A DNA stretch of 22,761 bases, from NCBI GenBank assembly GCA_034698045.1, contig JAQGAU010000906.1, positions 1 through 22,761 on the forward strand, read 5' to 3'. Position 1 is the first letter of the stretch. Each line of letters starts with the position of its first letter. The stretch comes from Paramacrobiotus richtersi. Lineage: Eukaryota; Tardigrada; Eutardigrada; Parachela; Macrobiotidae. The translations under genes and the position numbers were made by a program. Below the pieces are notes generated by a model. The model had not been told where the DNA came from. It saw nothing but the letters and a program-made list of their open reading frames with translations, and made no database searches. Positions 8,903 through 17,944 of the stretch are shown one piece after another.

Positions 8903-8938
8903 TATATAAGCCCCCATCCGAGACCAGCCGGAGTCAGT
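8903..8938 (+). promoter_or_regulatory. LTR core promoter: TATA box and initiator
   Basis: TATATAAG at 8903-8910 is followed by TCAGTC at 8934-8939. Its A at 8936 lies about 30 bp downstream of the TATA box, the expected start-site distance. TCAGT is the arthropod initiator consensus. This would set the U3/R boundary near 8936. Confidence 0.72.
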
Positions 8939-8999
8939 CACAGCCAACCAAGCCTCAAGCACCTAGCTAGCTAACCAGTGGTCAATGGGCAGTTTAGTC

Positions 9000-9005
9000 A
9001 ATAAA
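9000..9005 (+). terminator. LTR polyadenylation signal
   Basis: AATAAA lies about 65 bp downstream of the inferred start site, within R. RNA ends would be expected 10-30 bp further on. Confidence 0.65.
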
Positions 9006-9781
9006 GTCATGAGCATCCCTGTTTCCGGTTCGTTGTAGATCATAGTCATAGGCTCCCATATGCACACATTAGGTGGGACTCATTGGTCACACAGTTGTGA
9101 CAGTCATACAAAACTGTTACTACATTTTCTAAGAGTGAAACCCTAGGTTTCTGTCATGTGGAATTGCTGGTCCAACATCAACACCCGAAAGTGTCTTTCA
9201 CGGTTTGCTGTGAACGCGCTATTGCTTATCTTTCTTGCCAGTTTGTGGCCGCCTTGAGCTTGAACCGTTGTTTCGCACAAAGCCCAACCAACGCTTTTGT
9301 TCTGAGCTCGAATCGTCTATTGGTCAGTTTTGTGCTACATGCCGCGCGATAGTCATTAGCAGAAAAACAGCATCGTCTACTTGGTGTACTTGTGTATACA
9401 GAGAAACCAATGCAATTGCTCCCTTACAATTACTAGACAGCGGCTCGGTCAATTGGCTACATAAAATCAGCTATGAGGTCCCGGTGCCACAGAAATGCTG
9501 TGGTTCGTATCGGGATTTGGCACTACCCGGCAAAAACGTTTTGCGCCGGCGAGATAAACACAAACTTACGATTGTGGGAGATTCTATTTGTTTAGTGAAC
9601 TGCATTTTCAGATAACGCTCTAAATAAGCACGGAACCGGGCAAACACTACACTAATCATGTAACTGTTTTACAAATACATCAACAACCGTCGCGTACATT
9701 TTATGTATATATACACGGTTATACGCGTACATTCCTTACGTTCTAATTTTTTCTTTAACACAGCCAGCTGTGCAATCGTAC

Positions 9782-9991
9782 ATATAATTCGTAGTGCAAC
9801 ATCGCATATTTCAGTCTACCGCATTCATACCTAGCAAACCTACTCGGTTCGATGCCGCCAGGCTGCCATGTTTGTTAGAAACGGCAGAGCGGATGCTACG
9901 GCAACAAGATGTCACTATGGTACCATATTATCGTAATAAACAAGGATCCTGTACCCTGGCTTCTGCATGGTACAAGAACAAAATAAGTTAA
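9782..9991 (+). other. Possible terminal coding exon, unknown protein
   Basis: A frame of about 60 codons ends with TAA at 9991 and can be entered from an acceptor-like ATATTTCAG near 9803-9811. The peptide has coding-like composition (a charged, helical middle, LLETAERMLRQQDV) but no domain I recognise. No upstream exon could be tied to it. It may be noise. Confidence 0.2.
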
Positions 9992-10120
9992 CCTTCTTTG
10001 GACCAGATGCTTTCATAACCAGTAACGTATGACTTACGCGACGTCTGCCTCTCTTACGTATGTTTCACTTGGGCAGGTGCTTTGCCAGCCACGTCAACCT
10101 TCTGCTTTTTTGTGATGTTT

Positions 10121-10193
10121 TTTTCTAATCGCGCTCAGTGATTAGAAAACCAATTCTAATCAGTCGCGGTCACTGCGGTCCCACGGTGACCGC
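10121..10193. repeat. Two adjacent hairpins
   Basis: TTTTCTAATC (10121-10130) pairs with GATTAGAAAA (10140-10149) around a 9-base loop. GCGGTCAC (10166-10173) pairs with GTGACCGC (10186-10193) around a 12-base loop. The arms are exact. The sequence CTAATC recurs as TCTAATCA between them. They could be remnants of a small inverted-repeat element. Confidence 0.6.
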
Positions 10194-11507
10194 ATAGGTC
10201 GCGTCGTTTGCCTATCTGCGCTGCCGGTTACTATACTTTTGTATGGATATTTTAATGAACGTCTGTCTGACAGTCTTCCGGGAACATCATTGCCCGAACA
10301 AGAAAAGAATGTGAGCGAGACGGTTTTTCGGTGGAACATGGCCAACTAAGGTCATCGCAACACCTCCCTTTCCCTTTCCCTGCCAAATGACCCAAAAGGG
10401 GTTCGAAACATTTGGCCGGGCCATGAAGTTGTCAGCGATCGAATCGAAAACCAACTAGTGTACTCCAAGTATGGAAATGACTTCCGGCATGGAAAGAGTA
10501 AACTGATTTTGTTGGCTTGGAAACCGGTGAAGGTTAACAAAGATACCCCAACTGGCCATGAATATCTCTGAATGACCGGATGCCCGGTTAATAGTTGCCG
10601 CTTGATGTATGACTTGGATCGGGCACGAGAGGCCGATGCAATTGTTTTTTACAGAGTATATATCGACGGAGAAGTTTTAGAGGTAAATAGCAAATTCTCC
10701 TCATGAGATAGTTCTACCTACTGACTTCAACGGAAGCTTATGTGTTTTTGTTATTTTCACACTACAGTAGCCAAACCTGTTTTATTAGGGAGTTATAACA
10801 AGACAAAATCCTGTCGAATTGGTAGTGGACGTTTTCAGATTATCTAAATTTTGTAGCCTTTCTGGTTATTTTCCAAAATGAATATGCATTCACATTTCAG
10901 TACTCACAGTTGGAATGTAGCCCAGAAAAACAAGGTCAGACGTGTTACTACCAAGCTAACTTAGCAGTTCTATAAACAAACCCTGCTACGATTCATAAAA
11001 GCATCTGCGGATCGTAACAAAAAGTTCTTCAGTTGAACAGTATTATTGTCGATGGTATATTACCGAGCAACTGTGGACTCGGGACAGGAGCGTTGGCCGG
11101 TAATGTGGGAGCTGCTGGCCGGTAATGATTTAATATACCTGATGTTCGATTCGGGGTTTTTGCGCAATACCGTATTACGTATGTCAGCTGTCCGAAAAAA
11201 AGCGGAATCCGTACAGATGTTATTTGTTTATGACTGGTTTTTACTTTTAGCGTTTGCCTGATGTTTTTTCTCATTTTAATAATGTCGTTTCCAAATTATA
11301 CAGAGGATGTAGAATACACGACTGTAGGAACACGTGCGCGATATACGAATCTGCATTTGATACAGCCAGTGTTATGAACAGTCGCTTAAAAAGCGATCGC
11401 TCAAGATAGAATTAATAAAAATTATAGAAACGGGACATGAAACCTTAAAATTCAGTAAAACAAATTAAATAAATAAGCAAAGCAAAGCAAATTTATAAAA
11501 AAAAAAC

Positions 11508-11513
11508 TTTATT
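11508..11513 (-). terminator. Polyadenylation signal of the ubiquitin-ART gene
   Basis: The plus-strand TTTATT is AATAAA on the minus strand, about 40 bp downstream of the stop codon at 11555. Confidence 0.6.
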
Positions 11514-11554
11514 GTCTTCATTGTAGCGATTCGACTTATTTTTAAAGTCCTCCT

Positions 11555-12964
11555 CTACTTAGCCTTTTTGATGCAAATGCCATACGGCCGTATGTCACTG
11601 TCCTTCGGACTGATCCAGTATTCACCAATTCCGCCAGTCTTCTCCTTAGAAATCTTCACGAGCGTTTTTGGATTAATGCGATTTTGAAAAATTACTTTCA
11701 TTTTGCTGCCCTTGTATTCGAATTCTTTTGCGTACAATTCGGCAACTTCTAGCGATGGCGTGGAATAGATGCCTTTCCCGAATGCAAACCCCTTGCACCT
11801 GGCCAGCTGTAGGCCCTGCCCGGCAATGTCGTTGGCGTAGTCCTTTATCATTCCGTGGTAGCAAACCTTCAAAAGTTACTTATCTATCATTATTCGGCCA
11901 CTAGGGATCATCAACTGTTTTGCTGTCATCTACCGGCCACTCATCAGGAGCTGCAGACTTGCGTGCTCCATTAGGTCCCAGCCAGCTTAAATCGTTCCGG
12001 TATTTCGATGTGACATTGATGGCTATTCGTTTCCGCCCGATCGGTCTCTCGTACTTTTCATTTCCACGCATAAACTGGACCGTGTCGGGCTTGAGGTCGG
12101 TAAAATCGTAATTGTATTGTGGATCCAGAAAATCGTTTTTTATCACAACCATCCCTCCGCCACCACCTATACAGCTGACTGAAACATGCACCGTGTATTC
12201 TGCTTTTAAACCACAGTCCAACAACAAGTGGTCATCTGAAATGCCGGAAACAACAATCACAATCGGTATAAATGAATAAAATACTGACACACCGGTGGCA
12301 CTTATACTTACCTTCCAGAGATTTTCCGGCAAAGATCATGCGTTGCTGATGTACCGGGAGTCTTTCGGCTACAATTCAAATCATAAAAAAAAGGAAAAAG
12401 AATTATTTGCTCTGACATCTCTGGCAAGCTCTTTTAATGGATACGGCATATACATTAACATGCAGGCCAAAAAGTGTCGAACCATTTTGTGATTTTTGTG
12501 AGGCACCCCAGAGCCGGGTTCCCTATATTTCCAGTATGATTTCTTGCAAATCTACCAATACTAACAACATTTGTGAACAACACACTGTTCAGCAAATACC
12601 GCCTACCTTTCTCAACTTGCTGCTTCAGTGTTTTGACAGTGTCGCCGAAATCTCCGTAACATGTTACAGTTCTTCCTGTAAATGTCTTAACGAACAGTTG
12701 TCCAACGCGGGAAGCAGCTGTGCTTGAAGTTGGCAATTTGGAGACAGACAAGTTGCTCACAGGCGTGATCGGTTCCGGTTTGTCTCCCCAAACAAACGAC
12801 AGTTCATGGACCTTATCGAGCGTAACATCCACAAAGCCATAAAGAGTTTCTTTTGTTTTCATCAGTTTCTCGAAGGTATCTTGGGGTACTACTTGGTCAA
12901 CCGGTACGCCGAACACTGACGCAACCATTCCGCATAGCACACCATTATCATCGGAGGTAGCCAT
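11555..12964 (-). CDS. Ubiquitin-like / PARP-like ADP-ribosyltransferase fusion protein (4 exons)
   Basis: The exons are 12964-12607, 12368-12312, 12235-11934 and 11866-11555. All junctions are GT-AG and in phase, giving 342 residues. Residues 1-87 are not recognised. Residues 88-163 align with ubiquitin without a gap: QLFVKTFTG at the start, QQRMIFAGKSLED in the middle, GG at positions equivalent to 75-76. K6, K27 and K48 equivalents are kept; K11, K29, K33 and K63 are not. L8 is F and V70 is S. After a glycine run, residues 175-342 match a family I recall from fungi, protists and invertebrates: YDFTDLKPD, EKYERPIGRKRIAI, EWPVCYHG (His243), FAFGKGIYSTP (Tyr273), FQNRINP, GEYWISP, DIRPYGICIKK. 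The His and Tyr sites fit the PARP-type ADP-ribosyltransferase fold; the usual third-position glutamate is not obvious. It is likely intracellular (no signal peptide). ADP-ribosylation activity is inferred. Confidence 0.8.
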
Positions 12965-13557
12965 CTTCGTTGATAGAGCCTATAAAGCTAGTTTTCTATG
13001 GAAATACCACGTGATCAGCCTAGGTGCTGTACGAGCTAGTGAACGATCGAAACTGTCTGCTATATAGTGTGCCTTATCAGAGCCTACCCCTTAACGATAT
13101 GCATATCTGGCTCATAAACGAACGGAATGCCGGATTACTAGGAAAGTGCACTCGCTGATTGCGGGCACTGAATAACCGAAGCGAAGGAAGTCCGGGCATA
13201 CATGTACATGAGAGACAACATGAGATAAAAACGTGTACATACCGATCTCGTGAAGAAAAATTTTTTTGCTAATTTTTACCACCCAAAATTCGACGACAGC
13301 ATCATGATATTTTTTTGACATCAGTGGGCATGCCCCCTATTTCACAGCAAACAGGTTGTTTTGTTTACGAATCCGCCACGAAAAGGTTTTTGACTATTAA
13401 TTCTAGCGGATGTGTGTGGTGGTTATGGCCAGTGGGCAGCTGCGAAAAATATTCTTTTTAAACTCTGAAAATAAATATTTGAAAAACAGCTTACAGTAAA
13501 AAGCAATTTCGCTGACTTTCGAAAACTGAGATAATCTCCCCAACCCATACTGTAGAC
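12965..13557. other. Upstream region of the ubiquitin-ART gene
   Basis: This stretch should contain the promoter of the minus-strand gene ending at 12964. A TATATAG-like string lies near 13062 on the plus strand, but I could not identify a convincing core promoter. No coding sequence is supported. Confidence 0.4.
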
Positions 13558-14228
13558 CTAAACAGTAAGTTGGAAACAATTAACGTTAATTGTGACAAAT
13601 TTAGACAGAGGCGATCTTAGCCCCCAAGGAATTTCAGAAACTGCGAGGGTGGTTTCGCCTAATTTCTTCTTAGCCTTGGCATCGATGCGGATGGAGCCAC
13701 GTAACCGGTTGTTCTCCTGAAACTTGACCATCTCCGTCATGTACATCGGGACTGGACAGGTACTGCTGTTCCGGATCTTGTACAGCTAGATCGCTTCGTC
13801 ACGTTTCCACTGCTGAAATATCTGGACGATGCCCAGCTAAAGTGTTGCTCGGTGACAGGCTCTCTGTAGGCAAGCCCAAGATCGCCGGTATAGTCTTGCG
13901 TTGAAGAGCGTCTAGCCGTCCGCGTAACCCAACATTCGCGCCTGACCAGACCGTGGCGCAGCGATTAAGGTGCGGTCCGACAAACGCATGGTATAGATGT
14001 ACGCGTGCCTTGGTAGGCAGTCCTCCTTTCGCGCGGGTAAGCATCGCAATGCCAAAGTTTCCGCTTTTCTCGGCCATCTGAAATTGCTCCGTCCACTTCA
14101 GATGCATATCGATCTGTACCCCGAGATATCGTACGGAAGTTTGTTGCTGAAGGTGGTGCCCATTGAGCTCGACACAAGGGGATGACTTGTCTCTGCATTG
14201 TTCGGTGCAAATGAACATTGCGCTGCAT
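13558..14228 (-). pseudogene. CR1/Jockey-like LINE reverse transcriptase, C-terminal remnant
   Basis: On the minus strand, residues from about 14218 read VELNGHHLQQQ, SVRYLGVQIDMHLKW, ARVHLYHAFVGPHLNRCATVW and LQRKTIPAILGLP. This is the conserved block after the palm of LINE reverse transcriptases (YLGVxxD...LxW, LYxAxVxPHLxYCxxVW, LQxxxIRxILGL). After stops, LYKIRNSSTCPVPMYMTEM and IPWGLRSPLSKF (13750-13590) resemble the extreme C-terminus of CR1/L2-type elements (TRNSxxLxVPRxRTxxG, LPxxLRSxxSLxxFK). Frame breaks between the two parts show decay. The RNase H remnant at 733-1250 could come from a related family. Confidence 0.72.
13576..13593. repeat. 18-bp perfect palindrome
   Basis: ACAATTAACGTTAATTGT is its own reverse complement. 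It lies at the 3' end of the LINE remnant. Confidence 0.8.
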
Positions 14229-14844
14229 TTATTTTAGTGTCATATAGTGTCATATTAGTATGGGGTGATATGTAGTGCTAGCGTTCTGTTACTGGGCTGT
14301 GTTGTGCGTTTGTACCGATAGTTAGTACAGCGTGCTCTTTTCTCTTTCAACATTTGAGCATTTTATTACAAAAGGGTAACGCGCTGTGTGCTCCGGTCAC
14401 TTTCAGTGACGATGTTCGACTGTACTGGTTTTAGTTATTTTGAAAGTACCAGTAATATATAGTTAGTTCATTATAGAAGTGACTACCGCCGACGATGAAG
14501 ACCCAGTTCCATGCCAGCTGCACGTCCATTGGCAGCGGTCCATTTTCCAGGTGATGCAGTATCTGGAGGTAGTTCTACAGATGGTAGCGGTCGACATCGG
14601 ACCGGGCGAATCAAGTGGCACAGCACAAAAAGGTTAGCCAGCTCATGCATTTGACAGTATTCCTTTACAGTTCGCTGTTTGGCTATTGGGCATGGAATAG
14701 TCTTGGTTAGGGATTGCTTTTGATTTGCGTTACATATGTTTCCTTTTGGCGCCGCCAGCGACAGACAACTATGGCAGATACACGAACAAGGTTCAGCAAC
14801 CAACAAGAAGCTATTTCGCACGATATACTTGTTTCTTCCATTTG
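14229..14844. other. Intergenic, nothing assignable
   Basis: A short direct repeat (AGTGTCATAT twice near 14238-14257) is the only pattern seen. A 112-codon minus-strand frame at 14483-14821 has no family features. Confidence 0.4.
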
Positions 14845-14937
14845 ATGCTCTTGCTCGCCATTTTGTTACCGCAGACTTTAAACAGTGTTGCTGTTGTGTG
14901 CGCGAGGCGGAGCGAAACGTTGCCAGACGAGTTCAAG
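14845..14937 (+). other. Possible signal-peptide exon
   Basis: An ATG opens a 31-codon stretch starting MLLLAILLPQTLNSVAVV, a good hydrophobic secretion signal, then a short polar part. It ends at AAG followed by GTAATA, a usable splice donor in phase 0. No partner exon was found downstream: the nearest acceptor (TTTACAG at about 14952) would give an immediate stop. Neighbouring genes on this strand also begin with signal peptides, which is the main reason for listing it. Confidence 0.22.
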
Positions 14938-15966
14938 GTAATATATTTACAGTAAAACTGTTGGTCATATTTCGAATAGCTTTTTAACTGGCTAGGAACA
15001 ACCAATACTCGTAGTTATAAAAAGAGCCCGCTGTCCACCTCCAGCGCTGTGCGATACCTTCGGATGTTTTGGCACAAGTTTAAATTGGGAAAATATGAGT
15101 CGAACGCGGATGTAACTTAATTACCGAGTCGCCCGAGCATAACACGAATATTTACTATTGCTCATTGTGCGATGCACACCATTTCGAGGGTCTGTCAGCC
15201 TCCTAACCTAATCTTAGCCTTTCTGGAACGGCAGTTAGTAAAACGTGGCCAATTCACACTGCAGTCAATCCTAACCATCAGCAAAATTCAAGACTTGGCA
15301 TCAACAGTTACTACATTTTAATCACGGATATTACGGCTACTCAAAACTCTCTTGCAGCTGTATCAAAGCTCTGACCCCTCAATTTAATTGACTTATTGTT
15401 TCTCATAAAGCTTCCAGTATGCAGATAACTTGCTAGCGGTCGTTATGGTAGTGCGCAGTTTACGGGGACCACGGTACTAACAGCGGCATAAAGCCGCCAC
15501 ACAGAATGGAATTGCGCATTTGACCCCGTAAAATCGGACGTAAACAACAACACCCTAAAGAGACATGTGATAAATGAGTTTTAAGCTCTATATTGTAAAG
15601 ATATTGCAAACGCGACCGAGATCCATCGCATAAATAGCTTTCCGAGAACGTCTAAGCTTTGCTTTCTTTTTACGTTAAATCGAGCTTTGGCAGTGTTCCG
15701 CGATTTTCCTAACCTTCAGCATTTGGAAGCACACTGTCGTTGTAGTGTGACCTTTCCCAAACCGGTAAGCCTATTTTGCTTGAGGTTCATGAGTGTGAGT
15801 ACTAGTACTTGTTAACTTTTTTCAAGTCTGCGTCGTGAGTCTAGCACGCTAGTACCGACGTCCGAGTTCAATAATAATATAAGCTATTCGTAACAAACAA
15901 ACCAGAACGCAATTTACGGGACGCTACAGATTGTGATCGTTGCATTGAATCTTGCGGGTCGTCTGC
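14938..15966. other. Intergenic, nothing assignable
   Basis: About 1 kb without a supported frame, RNA gene or repeat. Part of it presumably acts as upstream sequence for the secreted-protein gene at 16106. Confidence 0.45.
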
Positions 15967-16012
15967 TTTTATGACACCTTATGACACCTTTTATGACACC
16001 TTTTATGACACC
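15967..16012 (+). repeat. Four tandem copies of (TT)TTATGACACC
   Basis: TTTTATGACACC at 15967-15978, TTATGACACC at 15979-15988, then TTTTATGACACC at 15989-16000 and 16001-16012. The copies differ only by loss of two T residues in the second. The array ends about 95 bp upstream of the start codon of the cysteine-rich gene, so it may lie in its promoter or 5' leader. Confidence 0.85.
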
Positions 16013-16105
16013 ATGGCATTTTACTTGTCATGTACAATTCAAACAAGTACACCAATACTATCCCCAAGATTCTGCCTGGATAACACCAAATTTCTTTGAC
16101 AGATA

Positions 16106-16417
16106 ATGCGATCCACTGTAGTAATACTTCTGCTGGCGATCTGCGCACGGCATACCATAGCAGCGGAAGGAAGCCGGGCATACGGCGAGTATGGATGCGA
16201 ATACTGGGCATCTTTAGAAAAAAGCTGGTGTTATCGCTACTGTCAGGGACACGAAGGGAAATGGTGCTATACTTACAGAGACGACTACTGCCACAACACC
16301 GCAACGGACGTCCGTTGTGCTCAGTACATCACTTGTGAACCCAGTATTGCCTGCGCGGGATATGGATGTGTGACCGACTGTGGCGCAGAACCTCAAATTC
16401 ATCCTGGTCATGGTTGA
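16106..16417 (+). CDS. Small secreted protein with 10 mature cysteines
   Basis: 103 residues. Residues 1-20 are a signal peptide (MRSTVVILLLAICARHTIAA), so the protein is probably secreted. The mature part has cysteines at 31, 42, 46, 54, 62, 71, 77, 83, 88 and 92, enough for five disulfides. It falls into an aromatic-rich half (EYWASLEKSWCYRYC, EGKWCYTY) and a regular half, C71-x5-C-x5-C-x4-C-x3-C92. The first half has a C-x3-C-x7-C spacing seen in defensin-like CS-alpha/beta folds, but the closing CxC is missing, so that fold is not supported. I do not recognise the family. A role in secretion, such as defence or matrix, is only a guess. TTTCTTTGACAG just before ATA-ATG looks like a splice acceptor, so a 5' untranslated exon is possible. 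Confidence 0.65.
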   Translation: MRSTVVILLLAICARHTIAAEGSRAYGEYGCEYWASLEKSWCYRYCQGHEGKWCYTYRDDYCHNTATDVRCAQYITCEPSIACAGYGCVTDCGAEPQIHPGHG

Positions 16418-16469
16418 TTCAGCGAATTTTGGCACGCCGTGGGTTTTTTGGATCCACAATTATGCTGAG

Positions 16470-16567
16470 TGCGCGTTGATTGTGAACGTGTGTATTACTG
16501 CAGGGACGAGCCAAAATGCAGCAGTAACGGTTGCCTATGTATTTGTGTCATAAAGAAACTCTCGTAA
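16470..16567 (+). CDS. Exon-like copy of the upstream cysteine module
   Basis: After an acceptor-like TGCTGAG, a frame reads CERVYYC, RDEPKC, SSNGC and CIC, and ends with TAA at 16565-16567. The spacing C-x5-C-x5-C-x4-C-x3-C is identical to cysteines 71-92 of the protein encoded just upstream, with one additional cysteine. The other residues differ. It could be an alternative last exon, a second gene's last exon or a decayed duplicate. No donor in the matching phase was identified in the first gene. Confidence 0.4.
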
Positions 16568-17022
16568 TTTTTTTCCCCCGCGTTACATATCGTACGTGTT
16601 ACACTACTGACAATGAGCATTATTCAGTCACATATTAAAACACAAAAACACGTCTTCCATGTCTTTGGACGAATCAACAGTACACACAACGCAAATAGTG
16701 TTTCCTCACCCTGTTTGTTATAAATATCACACACATCGTTGGATAGAAAAAAAAACATTTGCCGGCTCGAATAAACTACTAAACCGATGTCATCGGGATG
16801 AAACTCTTGTCGTTTGAGATTTAAAGGTCAACACTGACTGAATGATTGTGCCTTATACCGTAATGTGACCCTATGCTACCCACGCCAAAGCTCGGGTATA
16901 TGGCCAACAAACCAGTTATAAGGTAACGCTTATAACATTTTGCTAACGGTTTCGATCTCGGTAAAAATCCAGGGATGTTATTCCAGGGTTTAAAACTGTG
17001 TAGTTTGGTAGCTTTTGTCTAA
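16568..17022. other. Intergenic; possible polyadenylation signal
   Basis: AATAAA at 16770-16775 is the only candidate 3'-end signal after the cysteine-rich exons. Nothing else is seen. Confidence 0.35.
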
Positions 17023-17343
17023 GTACCCTGTTTTGCACGAGTTTGCAGTTGCAGACTGCCGGTGGGGGATCACAAATACAGTTTGCAGCAAAAGTGCAAG
17101 TTGCCGGATTGTCGTAACAAACCTAAATGTAAACAAGACCGTTACGCAGTAAAAATAAAACATGGCCCTAGTCTTTCTTACGGTACTATCTGCGTAACCG
17201 GGGTGTATGTATATGGGATGTGGGAAACGGTGGTTGCACCGAGAACCGTAATTTCGAATCGATCTTATTCGTCTGAACTTCTGAGATTTATTCATGAAGT
17301 ATGGCTGAAAGCAAATCTGGACTGCCTGGCTCAAATTTGTTAG
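17023..17343 (+). other. Possible further cysteine-rich exon
   Basis: From the acceptor-like TTTTGTCTAAG a frame of about 105 codons runs to a stop. Its first 45 residues contain seven cysteines (PCFARVCSCRL, then KCKLPDCRNKPKCK). CRNKPKC resembles CRDEPKC of the exon at 16470. The remaining residues look non-coding, so an exon would probably be shorter. No signal peptide or donor was found. Confidence 0.22.
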
Positions 17344-17499
17344 CGTTTCCAGTGATTGTTTCCAGGAACAGTGAGGAACTTATCGATACACCCAAAGGAT
17401 TTCTGGCAGTACTTCTCGGAGTCCAAATTGAACTGCTAAAATTGATTTATGACTGCAGCTCATTTATGCCACCTAGAGAAGTGCGTAGAGAGTACACTT

Positions 17500-17539
17500 C
17501 AAGAAGTAATTACTTCTTGTAATTTGATTTATAAATCAA
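17500..17539. repeat. Two adjacent perfect palindromes
   Basis: CAAGAAGTAATTACTTCTTG (17500-17519) and TTGATTTATAAATCAA (17524-17539) are each exactly self-complementary, with 4 bases between them. Confidence 0.85.
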
Positions 17540-17944
17540 GGGGAATACGACACATTAGTTTATTTGTTGCTAGTTTTACAACGATGTACTTCCGGTATTA
17601 TGCTTACGAGCCGAGTGCAACGGAACACGAAAAGATCACAAATTTTATTTATTGCCGTTGTTATGACTTCACGACTTATTCGCGATCGAGTTACACAACT
17701 CGGACTAATGGAAAGCAAGCAACTTACTCCGCTACAACAAAACGAACTCGGAGTCATGAAATCTACATCCGTGTTGAGAGATTGGTCACCCTCGTGGGAC
17801 AGTAAGAATGCAGAATGCGCTTAGTTCAACTTCGGTTCAGACGACCTCAGAAATACAACTGTATCGAAGGCTCCTCAATATCACTCCACTGTTCTTTGAT
17901 CCGGTTTCTCCTGTAGATAGCTCATTCAATATATACGGTAAGAA
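17540..17944. other. Upstream region of the thyroglobulin-domain gene
   Basis: Overlapping short open frames occur in all phases but none shows family features or a splice structure. The region presumably carries the promoter of the gene starting at 17945. Confidence 0.35.

Larger units (their letters stand above)
3271..9102 (+). mobile_element. 5'-truncated Ty3/gypsy LTR retrotransposon with an envelope-like gene
   Basis: The retained order is RNase H, integrase, GPY/F-type integrase tail, envelope-like glycoprotein, 3' untranslated region, polypurine tract and 3' LTR. This is the 3' two-thirds of a Ty3/gypsy element. Gag, protease, the reverse transcriptase palm, the primer binding site and the 5' LTR are absent, and no second copy of the LTR is visible upstream. 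The left edge abuts a LINE fragment on the opposite strand. The element is therefore a truncated copy that cannot encode its own reverse transcriptase. The env-like part is still open over 3.6 kb, which suggests a fairly recent insertion. Confidence 0.88.
8757..9102 (+). repeat. 3' LTR (346 bp)
   Basis: It starts TGTCACGCTGTG and ends CACAGTTGTGACA. The terminal TGTCAC/GTGACA are exact inverted complements and the flanking bases continue imperfectly. Inside, in order, are two TGAGTCA boxes, eight 10-bp tandem units, a TATA box, an initiator and an AATAAA signal, so U3, R and U5 can be laid out. The bases after 9102 (GTCAT) would be one half of a target duplication, but the other half is lost with the 5' end. 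Only one LTR is present, so pair divergence cannot date the insertion. Confidence 0.82.
9103..11507. other. 2.4-kb intergenic stretch, mostly unassigned
   Basis: No long conserved reading frame or RNA gene is convincing. It holds one weak exon candidate (9782-9991) and two hairpins (10121-10193), and is otherwise unremarkable A+T-rich sequence. Open frames at 9158-9352, 9235-9615 and 11046-11261 overlap each other or antisense frames and show no family features. Confidence 0.5.

Noticed and set aside
8671..8962. Minus-strand frames with repeated RTR/TVLDRT-type peptides
   Set aside because: The repetition reflects translation of the 10-bp tandem array in the LTR, not a protein repeat.
9235..9615. 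126-codon plus-strand frame with several cysteines after the LTR
   Set aside because: No domain, signal peptide or splice context; overlapping frames on both strands are equally open.
9841..9860. GGTTCGATGCC, resembling the B box of a tRNA gene
   Set aside because: No A box or acceptor-stem pairing at the required distance upstream.
11046..11261. 71-codon plus-strand frame with a hydrophobic end
   Set aside because: The hydrophobic stretch is C-terminal and short, with an equally long antisense frame; no family features.
14483..14821. 112-codon minus-strand frame
   Set aside because: No domain or splice evidence and no flanking gene signals.
15967..16012. Short direct repeats that might suggest a CRISPR-like array
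   Set aside because: Units abut without spacers, are only 10-12 bp long and the sequence is eukaryotic; this is a simple tandem repeat.
16106..16417. Classification of the secreted protein as a CS-alpha/beta defensin or scorpion-type toxin
   Set aside because: The C-x3-C-x7-C spacing is suggestive but the closing C-x-C is absent and there are ten cysteines in a different pattern.
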